From: Bemisia tabaci
Taxonomy: Eukaryota > Arthropoda > Insecta > Hemiptera > Aleyrodidae
DNA: 64,000 bases
Assembly: GCF_918797505.1 (NCBI RefSeq)
Contig: NC_092801.1
Span: 26,814,477-26,878,476, forward strand
Direction: 5' to 3'
This document shows positions 51,889-62,910 of the stretch, piece after piece. Positions within the stretch are counted from its first letter, which is position 1, and every line of letters starts with the position of its first letter. The position numbers and the translations under genes were made by a program. The notes under the pieces are model-generated. The model ran no database searches, had not been told where the DNA came from, and worked only from the letters and a program-made list of their open reading frames with translations.

Positions 51889-52213
51889 GGTGCACTGACC
51901 CGGGAAACGCACACAAGCCCAGAGTCCACGCTAAGCGCAGCAGTTAACCGTACCGCGATACGAACTCGAGATACATAAGTAATAAACCCCTTGCATAAAA
52001 ACGGGAGCCGGAGTTTTTATCATTTTTCCCTGCTCGCTGAGGGATCGATTTTTTCTTTATCTCCCTCCTCGATAATTTTTCCGGCGACCCAGACGGAGCC
52101 CCGGCACCTACGGGGTCGTAAAAGGAAAACTCGGAATCCCCTCTCCCCCCACCCTGTCGGGGGTGGGAGTTGGTAAAAAGTTGTCTCGCGAAACGCGCTT
52201 AAATCATAGTGTC
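51889..52213. other. No gene recognised
   Basis: CG-rich patch 52080-52170 and a C run near 52145. Confidence 0.35.
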
Positions 52214-52320
52214 ATTCCCTCGTGCCAAGGAAAAACGCCGTATGAACATTCGAATGTTGCCAAGTCTCTCGCGATTACCTAGTTATTTTTGAGGGTACCT
52301 CTGAAATTTTTAGAGTTTAA
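52214..52320. mobile_element. Family L left-end fragment
   Basis: CTCGTGCCAAGGAAAAACGC then CGTATGAACATTCGAATGTT, ending inside the element. Confidence 0.65.
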
Positions 52321-52530
52321 TTAAAATTACAGGCATTTATTTCAGGCATTTTCCAATGCGCTCATCGTGATTATTAGGCATATTCTGTAGGAATCGGCCT
52401 TTTTTTCGCGCTAGCTGAAGTTTACAGCACGCCTATTTCCCGTCAATTTTACAAAACTTAGGGACGAACAAGAACGAGGCATATTTCCAGATACTCGTCA
52501 ATCCCGTGATGGCGTTCGTAAGCTGCTATC

Positions 52531-52787
52531 CTGCTGTGCTTAGGAAGAACGCCGTATGAACATTCGAGAGTTGCCAAGTTTCCCTTGATAAAACATGTAT
52601 TTTTGACAACATTCGTGCATATTTTTCTTCAAAATTCGCAGATATTTTAGATTAAATTGCGTACAAAATTTTCTGAAAATTTTGGAAAAAATATTCGCAA
52701 TTTTCCCAATAAATTCGGTTTTCATCGGAAGAAATTTTGCAACGTCTGAAGGCTCATACGGCTTTTTCCTTAGCACGCGCGGCAGTA
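52531..52787 (+). mobile_element. Family L MITE, copy in 5' unit
   Basis: CTGCTGTGCTTAGGAAGAAC to CCTTAGCACGCGCGGCAG. Same orientation as the copy at 60392. Confidence 0.85.
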
Positions 52788-52881
52788 TTTCCCGTCAATT
52801 TAACAAAACTTGGGGACGAACAAGAACAAGGCGTATTTCCAGATACTCGTCAATCCCGTGACAGGCGTTCGTAAGCTGCTA

Positions 52882-53138
52882 TTCTGCCGTGCTGAAGAAA
52901 ACGCCGTATGAGCCTTCAGACGTTGCCAATTTGCCTGCAATAAAACCGAATTTACTAGGAAAATTGCGAATATTATTTTCCAAAATTTTCAGAAAATTTT
53001 GTATGCAATTTAATCTAAAATATCTGAAAATTTCAAGGAAAAATATGCATGAATGCTGTCAAAAATGCATATTTTATCAAGGGAAATTTGGCAACTCTCG
53101 AATGTTCTTACGGCGTTCTTCCTTAGCACGGGAGTATT
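52882..53138 (-). mobile_element. Family L MITE, copy in 3' unit (flipped)
   Basis: TTCTGCCGTGCTGAAGAAAA to TTCCTTAGCACGGGAGT. The interior is the inverse of the preceding copy. Confidence 0.85.
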
Positions 53139-53589
53139 GGGGAAAGTTCTCGGGGGGATCGTATCGGAGTTGGCAGTCGGGGTTCCAACACGCGTCGAAT
53201 TACAATTTTCTAATCAGATTGACGTGTCGTGCTCGGGCTAGAAAACCGATGAGCCGGCCTGATACTCCGCTAGGCCGGTAGCCAGCGAGAGCCGGGCTCC
53301 AGTAACAGGGTGTTGACGATTACCGTTTAATTATAATTATCGATCCGGTGTCACGGAGATCATTACCGAGGTTTGGAATGGCTTTTCGATGAGCTCGAAT
53401 TCTCACCCTGGAACTTGAAACCTACTCGAAATTAGAGACCCTTTTTACTGAGAGTTAAGACAATGCGAATCCATCAAAGATGACTGCATGCAACTATTCG
53501 TGTTCTCAGGATGTGCGTGGTGCATATCCGAAAAATTGAAGGGAAACTAGCTTTGGAAACGTGATTTCGTTTAGCAAATTCCGCTTCTC
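53139..53589. other. No gene recognised
   Basis: Mixed; moderately GC-rich to 53300. Confidence 0.35.
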
Positions 53590-53841
53590 GACCGCGTTAA
53601 GCAGAAAGAGACCAAGTCACATTAGCTGTTGCCAAATTAAATTGGGCAATATAATTTTTTAAACGAAAACTGGTGCGGATTTTGGCGCAAATTTCGATGA
53701 ATTTTTTGCCCAGTGCAACAAGGCTAATTTCTTAAAAATTTCAAAAGAATCCGCGCAAACGTTCTTACGTAAAAAATTAAATTGCCAAGTTAGATTTGGC
53801 AACACTTGATGTGGCATAGTTCCTTTCTGCTAAACGCTGAG
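53590..53841. mobile_element. Family W MITE, complete copy
   Basis: GACCGCGTTAAGCAGAAAGA to TTCCTTTCTGCTAAACGC, 252 bp; inner TTGCCAAATTAAATTGGGCA and inverse TTGCCAAGTTAGATTTGGCA. Confidence 0.85.
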
Positions 53842-54324
53842 TCCCCTTATACTGAGAGTTGAGACAATGCAAATCCATTTCTGATTGGTTCCCGTATCTT
53901 AGGCCTCCACAGTGTCGCAAACGGGAATGAAGATTACATTTCTACCAATTGTAAAGATTATATATAAACTGGAATGGACCGAGGAATTGGGGTTTGAAAA
54001 TATAGTAGGAGTTCTGTTCGGAGGTCAGGGAAACTCAGGGTATATTACGAAGTTAATATACTTTACGGCCGATACTGACTTTCGGCAGAGAGACCTAAAG
54101 AGACGGAAATGCCTCACATTGACCTATTCTTAAGCTCCCTAAAAACTTTCTGGAATCTAGGACAGATCTATCGAGCCACTCAACATAATCGTACAGCTTA
54201 CATATACTGCGCAGCGGATGATTGCTTTACCATTCCGTTACGCCTAAACTTCCAAGGATAATCATAAAAAAGTCGCCCAAATTTCACCCTTACTCAACTT
54301 TTGCCGAATCTCGAACCATAAACG
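53842..54324. other. No gene recognised
   Basis: A 73-codon frame (53912-54133) is not recognised. Confidence 0.35.
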
Positions 54325-54455
54325 CGAGGATTGCGATGTATCGATTGATACACCATTCAAACCTATGGAAAAAATCGATTATCAAGGCGTTCGAAATTCA
54401 CACCTTAATAATCGATTCTTTACCATAGCTTCAAATGGGATAATATCGTTAGTCG
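54325..54455. mobile_element. Family I copy, ends degraded
   Basis: ATTGCGATGTATCGATTGAT...ACCTATGGAAAAAATCGATT...CACCTTAATAATCGATTC. Confidence 0.65.
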
Positions 54456-54559
54456 ACTATCGCCTCGACACTGGACCCAAGGTCGTGGAAAGCGTTTTCG
54501 GAAGTAGCCGAATTGCCGCGAGAAAACAGGTGCGAGTCCCGACTTAGCGCCACCTAGTG

Positions 54560-55010
54560 GGAGACACGGCAACGAGGCGCTTTCCCTTTTCACAGGCGAA
54601 TCGATTTGTCCTAGTCAAACATCGGAGGGGTTTCAAACGAGTTTGAAGCTTGAACAGGGTTGACTGGGCAAACAATGAGAGCGGGCGATAAGGAAAGGAG
54701 TTTCCGTGACGCAATAATGGAAGCAGGCATTTGAGGCGCCTCATGAGGTTATGCTGTATAGCATCAACTCGTAGCTTCAGCATCAATGCCGTATGCCCAG
54801 GTAGCGGCCGTTCGGGCATACGGCTCCGAGCCTGATGCGCTCAACCTGCCGGCCGCCGGCTTCGGGCATTGAAGCCCGATGCTGGAGAGCCGACCGAGCC
54901 AGCCTCAAGCGCTGATGCTGAGGTTTGATGCTGGCTCATGGGGCCTCAGCCTCTGAGGCCGGACCGTCGGCTTGCGGCCCGATACGGCCTTAATTTTCGG
55001 ACCCGCCACC
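54560..55010. other. GC-rich block of short inverted repeats
   Basis: Repeated GATGCTG, GCATCA and GGCCT(C/G)A motifs on both strands (for example GCCGTATGCCC and GGGCATACGGC near 54787-54825) could fold extensively. A related phrase is seen at 57620-57680. No gene is recognised. Confidence 0.4.
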
Positions 55011-55029
55011 CAGCTTAATTACCGACGGG

Positions 55030-55930
55030 GCTGTCCCAGAAGACCGCGACCCTCGGACATGGACCAATAGAATAAATAAGGACTCCCAACTCCCTATACT
55101 ACCCTGTGTTAAAAACCGTTAACGCGCGCTCGCAGCGAACCTGGCAGAGGGTGCGGTGAACTAACGCCGCAGCGGTCCACGATCGTACCTCTATAGTATG
55201 TTATTCCATGCAATGTTCTTTGTTTATCTATGATTTATTTATTTGTGTAGATACTTTAATACATTTTACTTTCGCAAACTAATGAAATTGTATAGATACA
55301 TACCTTCGGCAGAGGTCAATGCGAAAGACTTTGATTTGAAGTATCTTATCAAAACACGAGCAAAGATGATTCAGTCAACTTCTGACGCAGAATCAAAGAG
55401 ACTTGCTAATAATCAAATTAAAGGTAATGCTTGAAGTCAAGTATCTTTGATTTTGTGACACTCAGTTGATTTTTATCAGTACAACACTATTTCTCACTAA
55501 AAAGATTTCACTTAACAGAGAGGCGCCTTCGGCTAAAAGTACAATCCTGATTCCTGCTGCACACTACATATACACTTCCTTTGGCTTTCTCAACAGCAGT
55601 TGCTGCTGAGTAAAACGGTTAGAAATAACACTTCACATTAATACCAGTTTATGTACACGAAGACTGACGAAGATTGAAATGAAAATGGGAAACTTTTCAC
55701 ACTAAACTCTTCAAAACTGCAGGGCGACCACGAGGATACGAGGATCTAGAAACTTCTATGAGCACTACTGAGTGATAAGCCTAAATAGGTGGTGCATGGA
55801 AATATAAACAGGAAGACCCAATCATCGGTTTTAGTTCACTACACACCCTCTGCCAGGGAGCGCTGATGTCAGCGCTAACCGGAGTTGGGGGTCCTTATTT
55901 ATTCTCTTGGTCCATGCCTCGGACTCGGCG
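55030..55930. mobile_element. Inverted-repeat element (~900 bp) around a candidate exon
   Basis: CATGGACCAATAGAATAAAT and AAGGACTCCCAACTCC at the left (55058 on) are inverted at 55885-55915 (GGAGTTGGGGGTCCTT, ATTTATTCTCTTGGTCCATG). A second block CCTGGCAGAGGGTG...GTGAACTAA (55140) is inverted at 55828-55855. The terminal repeats are thus about 110 bp. No target duplication is clear. Confidence 0.6.
55251..55423 (+). CDS. Candidate internal exon, function unknown
   Basis: A 58-codon frame reads KLMKLYRYIPSAEVNAKDFD, LKYLIKTRAKMIQSTSD and AESKRLANNQIK. It is bounded by an acceptor-like TTATTTGTGTAG (55250) and a donor-like AAAG/GTAATG (55423), and composition looks protein-like rather than random: lysine-rich, probably helical. 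I do not recognise the family. It sits within the loop of the inverted-repeat element, so it may be part of that element or of an exon it picked up. A TGA follows in frame shortly after the donor site. Confidence 0.3.
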
Positions 55931-56639
55931 ATGAATTCGCGGAACACCCCTTTGTTTACGTTTCCCATCGGCGCGGTGGCCCACGCCTCGTCTCATCGTC
56001 TCGCCAGGAGGACACCTCTTTTTCTCGCCGATCTCGTTTGAAATCGAAAGTCCCCCTTCCCCGGTCGAGAACCTGAGAAGTCGAGACGCTCAATGAGACA
56101 GAGTATTAGGTTGGGTTGTGCAAGGGCCGCATGGACTTTGAAAAATAGAGATCTTGTCGTTCCGTTTATTACTGCGGAGATTTGCCGTCTAGGAACAAAC
56201 CCCCCCCCCCCCCCCCCCCCCCGGGATCGTCTTCTCCGCATAAGTTGTCACTTTTTGCCTTTCTTCACAATTTGCAACAATAAGAAATGAAAAATAAAAT
56301 ATATTCAAATGAAATACAATAACTCTGATGAACTTTACAGGAAATTGTTTCAGGAAAGAGTGGGATTTTCTATAAAAAAAAGGCAACTTCAGACTTCAAT
56401 TTTTTATGCCTTCTTTCACAGGTTATCTGAAGTCGCCAGATAATGCTGAAAATCAGCACTTTTCTTCAATTAAACCCATATTAAATATTCACATTTTGTG
56501 GCACAATCTGGCAACTTTGGAAGTATCTACTCGTTGTTTTATAGGTCATTCACACACTTACTTTTTTGCCGGCAATTCGAAAATAAGTACAAATAATGAA
56601 ATGTTATGACACACTGATACTTGCAGAACATTAAAACTT
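55931..56639. other. No gene recognised; poly-C tract
   Basis: C run of about 23 at 56200; AT-rich to the right. Confidence 0.4.
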
Positions 56640-56890
56640 AAGGTGATTCGAAGGAAGCCATACTTTGTGTCAGAGCGACGAGCGATATATCGCATCAATT
56701 CGTTCCATAATTTCAGCAACTCGTCATTTTTTTCCGAAATTTGAAATCGCACTTCTCTTGTCATGAGACTAAAGAAGTCATGTATCAAATTTGACAAAGA
56801 AATTCAACGTATTAAAGATGAAGTTTTTTTCAGAGGAAAAATATCGCGCATTCGAAAGCACTTTTGATATCAGTATCGAGTTCTTTGGGT
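56640..56890. mobile_element. Family S, left half
   Basis: TTAAGGTGATTCGAAGGAAG, AGCGATATATCGCATCAATT, AAAGAAATTCAACGTATTAA, then similarity ends near the centre of the palindrome. Confidence 0.8.
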
Positions 56891-58028
56891 GGACTCATTC
56901 CTAGAATTTCTTCACTTAAAAATGACCTAACGTGGCTCAAGATAAAGCATGATATGATAAAATAAAAAATACTAATTTAAAAAATCACAATAAAGCATAA
57001 GATTTTCTAAAAGTACATAAACAAAAGAAACCGGCAGACTTTTGGTGCCCTTGCAATAAATTAACGCCGCGCTACAGAAAAAATTACGCGAGTGCATAAT
57101 TTTTCTCCCCGCCGTCGTATGTATGTATTCTAGTTTTAGTTCCAAGAGAAAACTTGCAGCAACCTGAAGTGGGCTCAGGATAATTCTGTTTAAATCCGTT
57201 CAAATGTGAGGGAGTAACATTTTAGTGAGAGCGAAAGAAAGTTTAAAAAAACGGAGTAGCGCATGTTAAGGTAACGGAGGGTGCCTTGCTGCCTTGCCGT
57301 GCCACGAGAAGCGCGAAGCGCTGAAATAAGTAGGCAGCTTATCCGCAAGCCTAGGACGCACAATGTGTAAGCGGATGTATCGCAACGAACTCGGAAGGTG
57401 GTGAATCTGTGGAAAGTGAGAGTGACGAAATGAAACCAGGAAGAGGGTGAACCGTCGAGGTGACCGCGGAGGAGAAGGGTTCTACAGGTGAGAGGACAGC
57501 GGGAGGGAGGAGGAAAGTTCTAAGAAGTGGACGCCGAGGAAGGGTTGAAAACACAGCCCCGTGCAATTAGCCGACCGGCAGCCGGGCCCGGGGAGCTGGC
57601 GTCCGACGCGTCTGCTAATTGAGGCCGCTAATTTTGATGCTGGACTCAGCATCAAAACTGATGCAGCATCAGAAAAGGAGCCGGGAGTCGGCTTCACCAG
57701 GTGAAGCCGCCTCAACGGCATATGCGCTCCCCCGGCGCACTGATCGAAGCGGCATGAAAGTCCGCGCCGGGCCTCCGCCTCGCGCGCCGATGCGGCTCCG
57801 TTTATGATGCTCCCTCAAACCTCAGCTCTAAATCCCTGAATGGAAGTGACCGATCGCGTAGAATACGATGATTTAGGGTGCTAAAATGGGAGAACCCTAT
57901 CATTCAAAAGTCCCTGCTGCCCAAAGGGCCCCCCCCCCCCCCCCCGAAAAAAAAGTTGTGATTATACATATAGGTATTTATCACAAAAAACCCGTTCCCT
58001 CAGATTTCGAAATTGACTTCTGAGGCTA
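56891..58028. other. About 1.1 kb without certain feature
   Basis: GC-rich 57240-57830 has frames on both strands, GATGCTGGACTCAGCATCA hairpin at 57636, and a C run at 57930. None is recognised as a gene. Confidence 0.35.
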
Positions 58029-58364
58029 CACGGAGAAAAAAACTTCGTGCGTGGGACCCGAAGTTTAGGTCATATGGATCTCTGAAGTTTTCGGATTGAG
58101 CATCTGAACACTTTAGGTCCAGCTGCTGAGGTTTGGATCACACAGTTGAAACTTCAGTTCTTACATCTGAAGTACTCCGGTTTTCACATCCGAAAAACTT
58201 CGGCTCTCACATCTGAAGTACTTCAGATGTAAGACCTGAAGTTTCAGATGTGTGATCCGAACCTCGACAGCTAGACCTAAAGTGTTCAGATGCTCAATCC
58301 GAAAACTTCAGAGATCCATTTGACCTAAACTTCGGGTCCCACGCACGAGGTTTTTTTCTCCGTG
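58029..58364. mobile_element. Family O foldback MITE, copy 4, TA target duplication
   Basis: 336 bp CACGGAGAAAAAAACTTCGT to TTTTTTCTCCGTG, flanked TA/TA (58027-58028, 58365-58366). Near-identical to copy 3. Confidence 0.9.
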
Positions 58365-58872
58365 TATGTTTACATGTTGAACCAATCGATATCGATACAA
58401 TCTCACCCGTTCGATGTATCGAATACGATCCATTCCAGGAATCCGAAACGTCATCAGGCTTACCCATCAAGCATAGCGTGAAAGCCGGCCTTCAGCTCCT
58501 TTTTCCTAATGGCGCGTTGTCACACCACGGATCATGTTTTGTAAATTCAAAAACTCATTCGATGATTCATATCAAGCGCAATCTCAGCAGCCGGGCAGCA
58601 AATCGGTTTTTTTTTCTCTCTTTTCCTCACCCCCCTCACCCCTCGCCATACTCTCGCTGTATTCTATACCACGTTATCACCGCGCGGTTTACGTGCGAGA
58701 ATAGTGATAACGCCCGATAAGCCCGTAACGTCGATTGCGTTAAAAATGACTCCGGGCTTGAAAACGTGTCGGGCTGCCGTTTTTTCCGGAGGATAAGCCT
58801 TACTGGACACGGTAGGTTTACTGACCCCACAGTAGCACACATGACTTGAGTTAAAAAAGTTGTAACTAACAT
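58365..58872. other. No gene recognised
   Basis: Mixed composition with short overlapping frames. Confidence 0.35.
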
Positions 58873-59018
58873 TGGACTACATTTAGCAATTAGGAACTAC
58901 GATTTCTGGCTCAGTTTAGGAACAACGTATGTACCTTTAGTTTCCCTCGGCACGTAGTTGTTTTTACGTATGAGTCAGAAATCGTAGGTAGTAGGAATTG
59001 CAAAATTTAGTCCTATTC
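58873..59018. mobile_element. Family X MITE, copy 4, divergent
   Basis: ATTGGACTACATTTAGCAAT to AATTGCAAAATTTAGTCC. Confidence 0.65.
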
Positions 59019-59401
59019 AACCGATCATTTTCCAAACCATGTAAGCGCCAATCTCTGTTTTGGTGGTAGAAGGGTTGGTTTTCCTTCGTTTTCTCTGGTA
59101 TAAGCAATCATGTCTGATTTCAAAATAGCCCTCTAAAAGAACATACATTTTCTAGAATTCGATGATTGTTAATGAAGAGTCGTGCTTTGTTCGAAACAAC
59201 AAAATGTTTCCGTTTTTTCCTGTTTTTTTTTACGCGATTCTGAACAACCAATGAGAGAGCAACTTCCTATTTTAAGTCAGAAAACAGCTTTGCTTTTTTG
59301 AACAACATAATAACGAATTGCTTTGAGCACGTTGCAGTTCTTGTACAACAATGTTGCTGCAGGGAGTGCAGGGGCTCCCAAATTTTGCGCGCAAAAATAA
59401 G

Positions 59402-59966
59402 CCGGGCAGACCGCACCGGACGGACCGTTGGACGCAATGCGTGAAGTATTCACACAGACTTGTAGGCGCTATGCGTTTCATGCTGACCGCACTGTGTTTG
59501 GCGCAATGCGTGAAGTATCCATGTATTCTTTAGGCGCTATCTGTTTCACGCTGACCGCAATGACCGCACTGTGTTGGACGCAATGCGTGAAGTATTCGTG
59601 TAGGCTTGTAGGCGCTAATATATGTTACATGCCGATCGCCGCGCCGAGAGCTTCTCCTTTTCATCTCAAGTCCTCGTTATCATTTCTCTCTAAGTCGCGC
59701 CGTTCTAGACCAAATTGCGTGTTGGTTTCTCTCGTAACTCGGCTTATTGAGGGTGCCGTCTCTTGTATCACTAAGAGACGACAAAATTAGAAATTACTAT
59801 CCTCTCAGGAAATGGGAGATTTTTTCGCCTTTTCTCTTTTGTAATTTTGTTTTTATAAATCCGATTTTTTTATACCTACACTTAAAAAATTGCAAATTTT
59901 TGCCGCCCCTTAGATTTGCCGCCATGGGCCGCGGCCCATGTGGCCACCCCCCTTAATCCGGCCCGC
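59402..59966 (-). mobile_element. hAT-type family V, truncated inverted copy
   Basis: It carries the same tandem units (GACGCAATGCGTGAAGTATT) and the same terminal part GCCGCGGCCCATGTGGCCAC...CTTAATCCGGCCC as 40973-41869 but inverted. It lacks the other end. Confidence 0.82.
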
Positions 59967-60391
59967 CCCCCCCCCCCCCCCACAACACGAACAACTTCGA
60001 ACGAAATGCGATTGCTGCTTGTTATCACAACATGTTGCGAGTGTTGCCTCCGAACAAAATACGACTAATCTAATAAAACGGGTTTTCTTGTTTTTCTCGC
60101 ATTCGCAATTTTGGCGCTTACGTGATTTGGAAAATAAACGGTTCAATTGAAAGCTTTGAGACGGACAAACATTACATGCCCCCAGCTATGCTGAGAGTGG
60201 GGTTGGACTCTCCTTCTTCGAGAAATTGTTTATCGTAGACACCCCCCCCCCCCCCCCCATAAAAAATGTCTCGTTATACCTCTGACCTAGATTGTGAAAC
60301 CAAGTTAGGGCTGTCGCCTTCCGATAGCCCGGAACAGTAGTTTTAATCCCATACTCTCAGAAAATTCGTCCGGAATCGAGGGGGATCCTAA
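59967..60391. other. No gene; two poly-C tracts
   Basis: C runs at 59966-59980 and 60242-60259. Confidence 0.4.
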
Positions 60392-60648
60392 ATACTGCCG
60401 TGCTAAGGAAGAACGCCGTATGAACATTCAAGAGTTGCCGAATTTCCCTTGATAAAACATGTATTTTTGACAAAATTCATGCATATATTTCTTCAAAATT
60501 TTCAGATATTTTCGATTAAATTGCGCACAAAATTGTCTGAAAATCATGGAAAATAATATTCGCAATTTTTCCGGTAAATTCGGTTTTCATCGGAGGACAC
60601 TTGGCAACGTTTGAAGGCTCATATGGCGTTCTTTCGTAGCACGGCAGA
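60392..60648 (+). mobile_element. Family L MITE, copy
   Basis: ACTGCCGTGCTAAGGAAGAA to TTTCGTAGCACGGCAG. Confidence 0.85.
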
Positions 60649-60774
60649 ATAGTTTTCCTTTCAAATAAAAGAATGAACCCCGTGTTTCCAGGGCAAGGGT
60701 TATTACACGTGTTTGCTCGGAAAACTCCCCCGTAAAGAAAATTCGCGGCGCGCCCAGTGAGCGTAAGACCCGCG

Positions 60775-61243
60775 CTACCGTGCCGAGGAAAACGCCGTAT
60801 GAACCTTCAGGCGTTGCCAAATTTCCTTAATAAAACGAATTTCCTGGTAAATTCATGAATATTTTTCCTCTAATACACTGGAAAAAAACACATTGGATCT
60901 AGAGTCTAGACTCTTAAAAACATCGACAAGAGAAAATACTCTTGAATCAATTGGATTTTTGCATAAATCAAGAACTAAGCCTCTTAATTTTAGCGGATTT
61001 CCTTTTGATTCAAGCTTAAGTCTGATTGTATCAAGAGTATTTTTTCTTGTTAATGTTTTAAAGGGTCTGGACGTTAGATCCAATGTGTTTTTTTTTCCAG
61101 TGTATTTCAGATCATTTTGTTCGTAATTAGACCTAAAGTTCCTAAAAATTTCAAAGAAAAATATTCATGAATTTCCTCAAAAATAAACATTTGTATCGAT
61201 GGAAATTTGGCAACTCTCGAATGTTCATACAGCGTTCTACCGT
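60775..61243. mobile_element. Family L MITE interrupted by family A
   Basis: 60775-60875 (TACCGTGCCGAGGAAAACGC) and 61103-61243 (to GTTCATACAGCGTTCTACCG). A copy 10 entered at CTCTAATATTTCAG with TA duplicated. Confidence 0.82.
60876..61102. mobile_element. Family A MITE, copy 10, TA target duplication confirmed by host repeat
   Basis: 227 bp; flanks TA/TA. Removing the insert and one TA restores an unbroken L interior. Confidence 0.94.
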
Positions 61244-61501
61244 ACTGCCGTGCTAAGGAAAAATAAGGCCGTATAAGCCTTTAGGCGTTGAAAAATTTCC
61301 TTTGGCAAATCACTAATTTTTAGGAAATTTGTTGAATATTTTTCTGCCAATTTCTCAGATAATTTTGATTGTAATTTGATCTAATGTGTCTGAAAATTTC
61401 AAGGGAAAATATTCATAATTTTCCTAAAAATAAACATTTTATCAAGAGAAATTTGGCAACTCTCGAATGTTCATACGGCGTTTTTCCTTAGCACGGCAGC
61501 A
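61244..61501. mobile_element. Family L MITE, copy directly after the previous one
   Basis: TACTGCCGTGCTAAGGAAAA to TTTTTCCTTAGCACGGCAG. Confidence 0.83.
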
Positions 61502-62558
61502 CGGTTGTGCCCCAGTTTCGTTGGAGCCGCGTGGCGTAGTGGGCCCATATTTCGTCGCGCCCCCCTACCCCCCCTCCCCCGCGTCCACTTTCCTTGATCC
61601 CGGACGCTCCCGCGGGACCCGGAAAAACCCGGAAGCAATCCCGCAAACACGCCGCGCGTTCACGAGCCGGAAGTCCCTTTATCGTCCCTGGAGGGATGCC
61701 GTATCGCGTGCAAGTCCGAGGGATTTTCTTATGATTTGAGGCTGTAGTGAAGGGGCGTGTGTGGCCGTCCGCAGGGAAAGGGTAGGGGTGGCGATTTTTT
61801 CGAATGAATCGATTCCTGGAAATCGATTTGATTTTCGGTCAAAAATCGATTCGATTTTAGAATCGGATGAAAAAAATTGATTTTAGAAAGTTTAAAAATC
61901 GAAGTTCGGCGCCAAAGACACAACCACCTCTAAATCTGAACTTGAAGTGGAACTCAGTTTTCAGAGGACCCAGGCCTTGTGTGACACATGAACGTAGGAT
62001 TTCGATTTTTTTTTTTTCAATAATTCGATTTCGGCTCGAAAAATTGAGTCCGATTTTTAATCGACCTCGTGAAATCGATCCGCTTTAATCGACTTTTCGG
62101 TGCCAAAAACCTATTTAAAATCGATTTTTTTTTTAGCCCTCCCCCCTCGTTACGCACCCGTAACTCAATCCTACACCCCTCCCTTTTGAATTACGCATTG
62201 CTAGTCTGACACCCCCCAATTTTCAAAAAATTTAAATCACGCGTCAAGAAGATTCTCTTGGGGAGGGCGGGATTTTCAATTTTTTGTACTTTTGTTTTGA
62301 AAGTCCCCCTCCCCCCTTCTTCCTCTCCTCCTCCTCCTCCCGCTCCTCCCCCCTCCTTCCCATCCCTGTGTCACGTAATGCTTGAACATAAATACTTAGA
62401 GCATAAATTGCACAGGTACATTCTTCTCTAAAATTGAATTCGAGTAAGTTTCACAACCTTGGATTGCAGTTACGTTCCTCGTCCAGGAAACGACGAATTA
62501 ACCTCGCGTAAAAACCTGGGAATTTTCTCATTTTTTTTTTTACCGGCGTCCGGCGTAA
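61502..62558. other. No gene; AATCGATT-rich and CT-rich sequence
   Basis: 61790-62110 is dense in TCGATTT motifs. 62290-62360 is a CT-rich tract (CTCCTCCTCCTCC). Confidence 0.4.
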
Positions 62559-62910
62559 CGGCGGCAACAGCGCCGCGAACGAAATTAAAAGGGGGTGGGA
62601 TGAGCCGCTACCTAGAGCGTTACCCCCTCCTGGAGTCCTGGATCGCGGCTGGCGCCAAGCGGGGGCGCTTCGCGGTGTCCGGCGCGCGGCGCGGCGCTTT
62701 TATGCTTATCATCCGACAGTAGCGCACTGCCCGCCGCGCACTCCACTGCGTTCGCTTCGTGAGTTCGTGCTCCTATCGACGCGGTCGCTTATCTCGTCAG
62801 TCTTCAGTCGTCTCGTGCCTTCCTGACGGGATACTTCCTCGTTGTCACTCATCGGGTTTTCGGCGTGTTTTATCGTGATTGAAAAGGTGCTTCCGAAATT
62901 CGGGATTTGA
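62559..62910 (+). promoter_or_regulatory. CpG-rich promoter-like segment
   Basis: A high G+C, CpG-rich block is followed by two TCAGTC motifs (62797-62802, 62804-62809), which fit the arthropod initiator consensus TCAGTY. A donor-like ATCAAG/GTATAC lies downstream near 63046. This could be the start of a gene extending beyond the window on the plus strand. Frames inside are short and unrecognised. The call is tentative. Confidence 0.3.

Larger units (their letters stand above)
52436..53138. repeat. Tandem ~352-bp duplication, each with a family L MITE in opposite orientation
   Basis: Flank blocks 52436-52530 and 52788-52882 (TTTCCCGTCAATTT...CGTCAATCCCGTGA) are direct repeats. The L copies behind them (52531-52787 and 52882-53138) match each other only as reverse complements, for example GATTAAATTGCGTACAAAAT versus ATTTTGTATGCAATTTAATC. 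Confidence 0.88.

Noticed and set aside
56640..56890. Complete second copy of palindrome S
   Set aside because: Similarity stops near the palindrome centre; only one arm is present.
59428..59790. 120-codon frame resembling a protein with AMREVF repeats
   Set aside because: It lies inside the truncated copy of hAT-like element V and is made of its tandem units. I treat it as repeat-derived.
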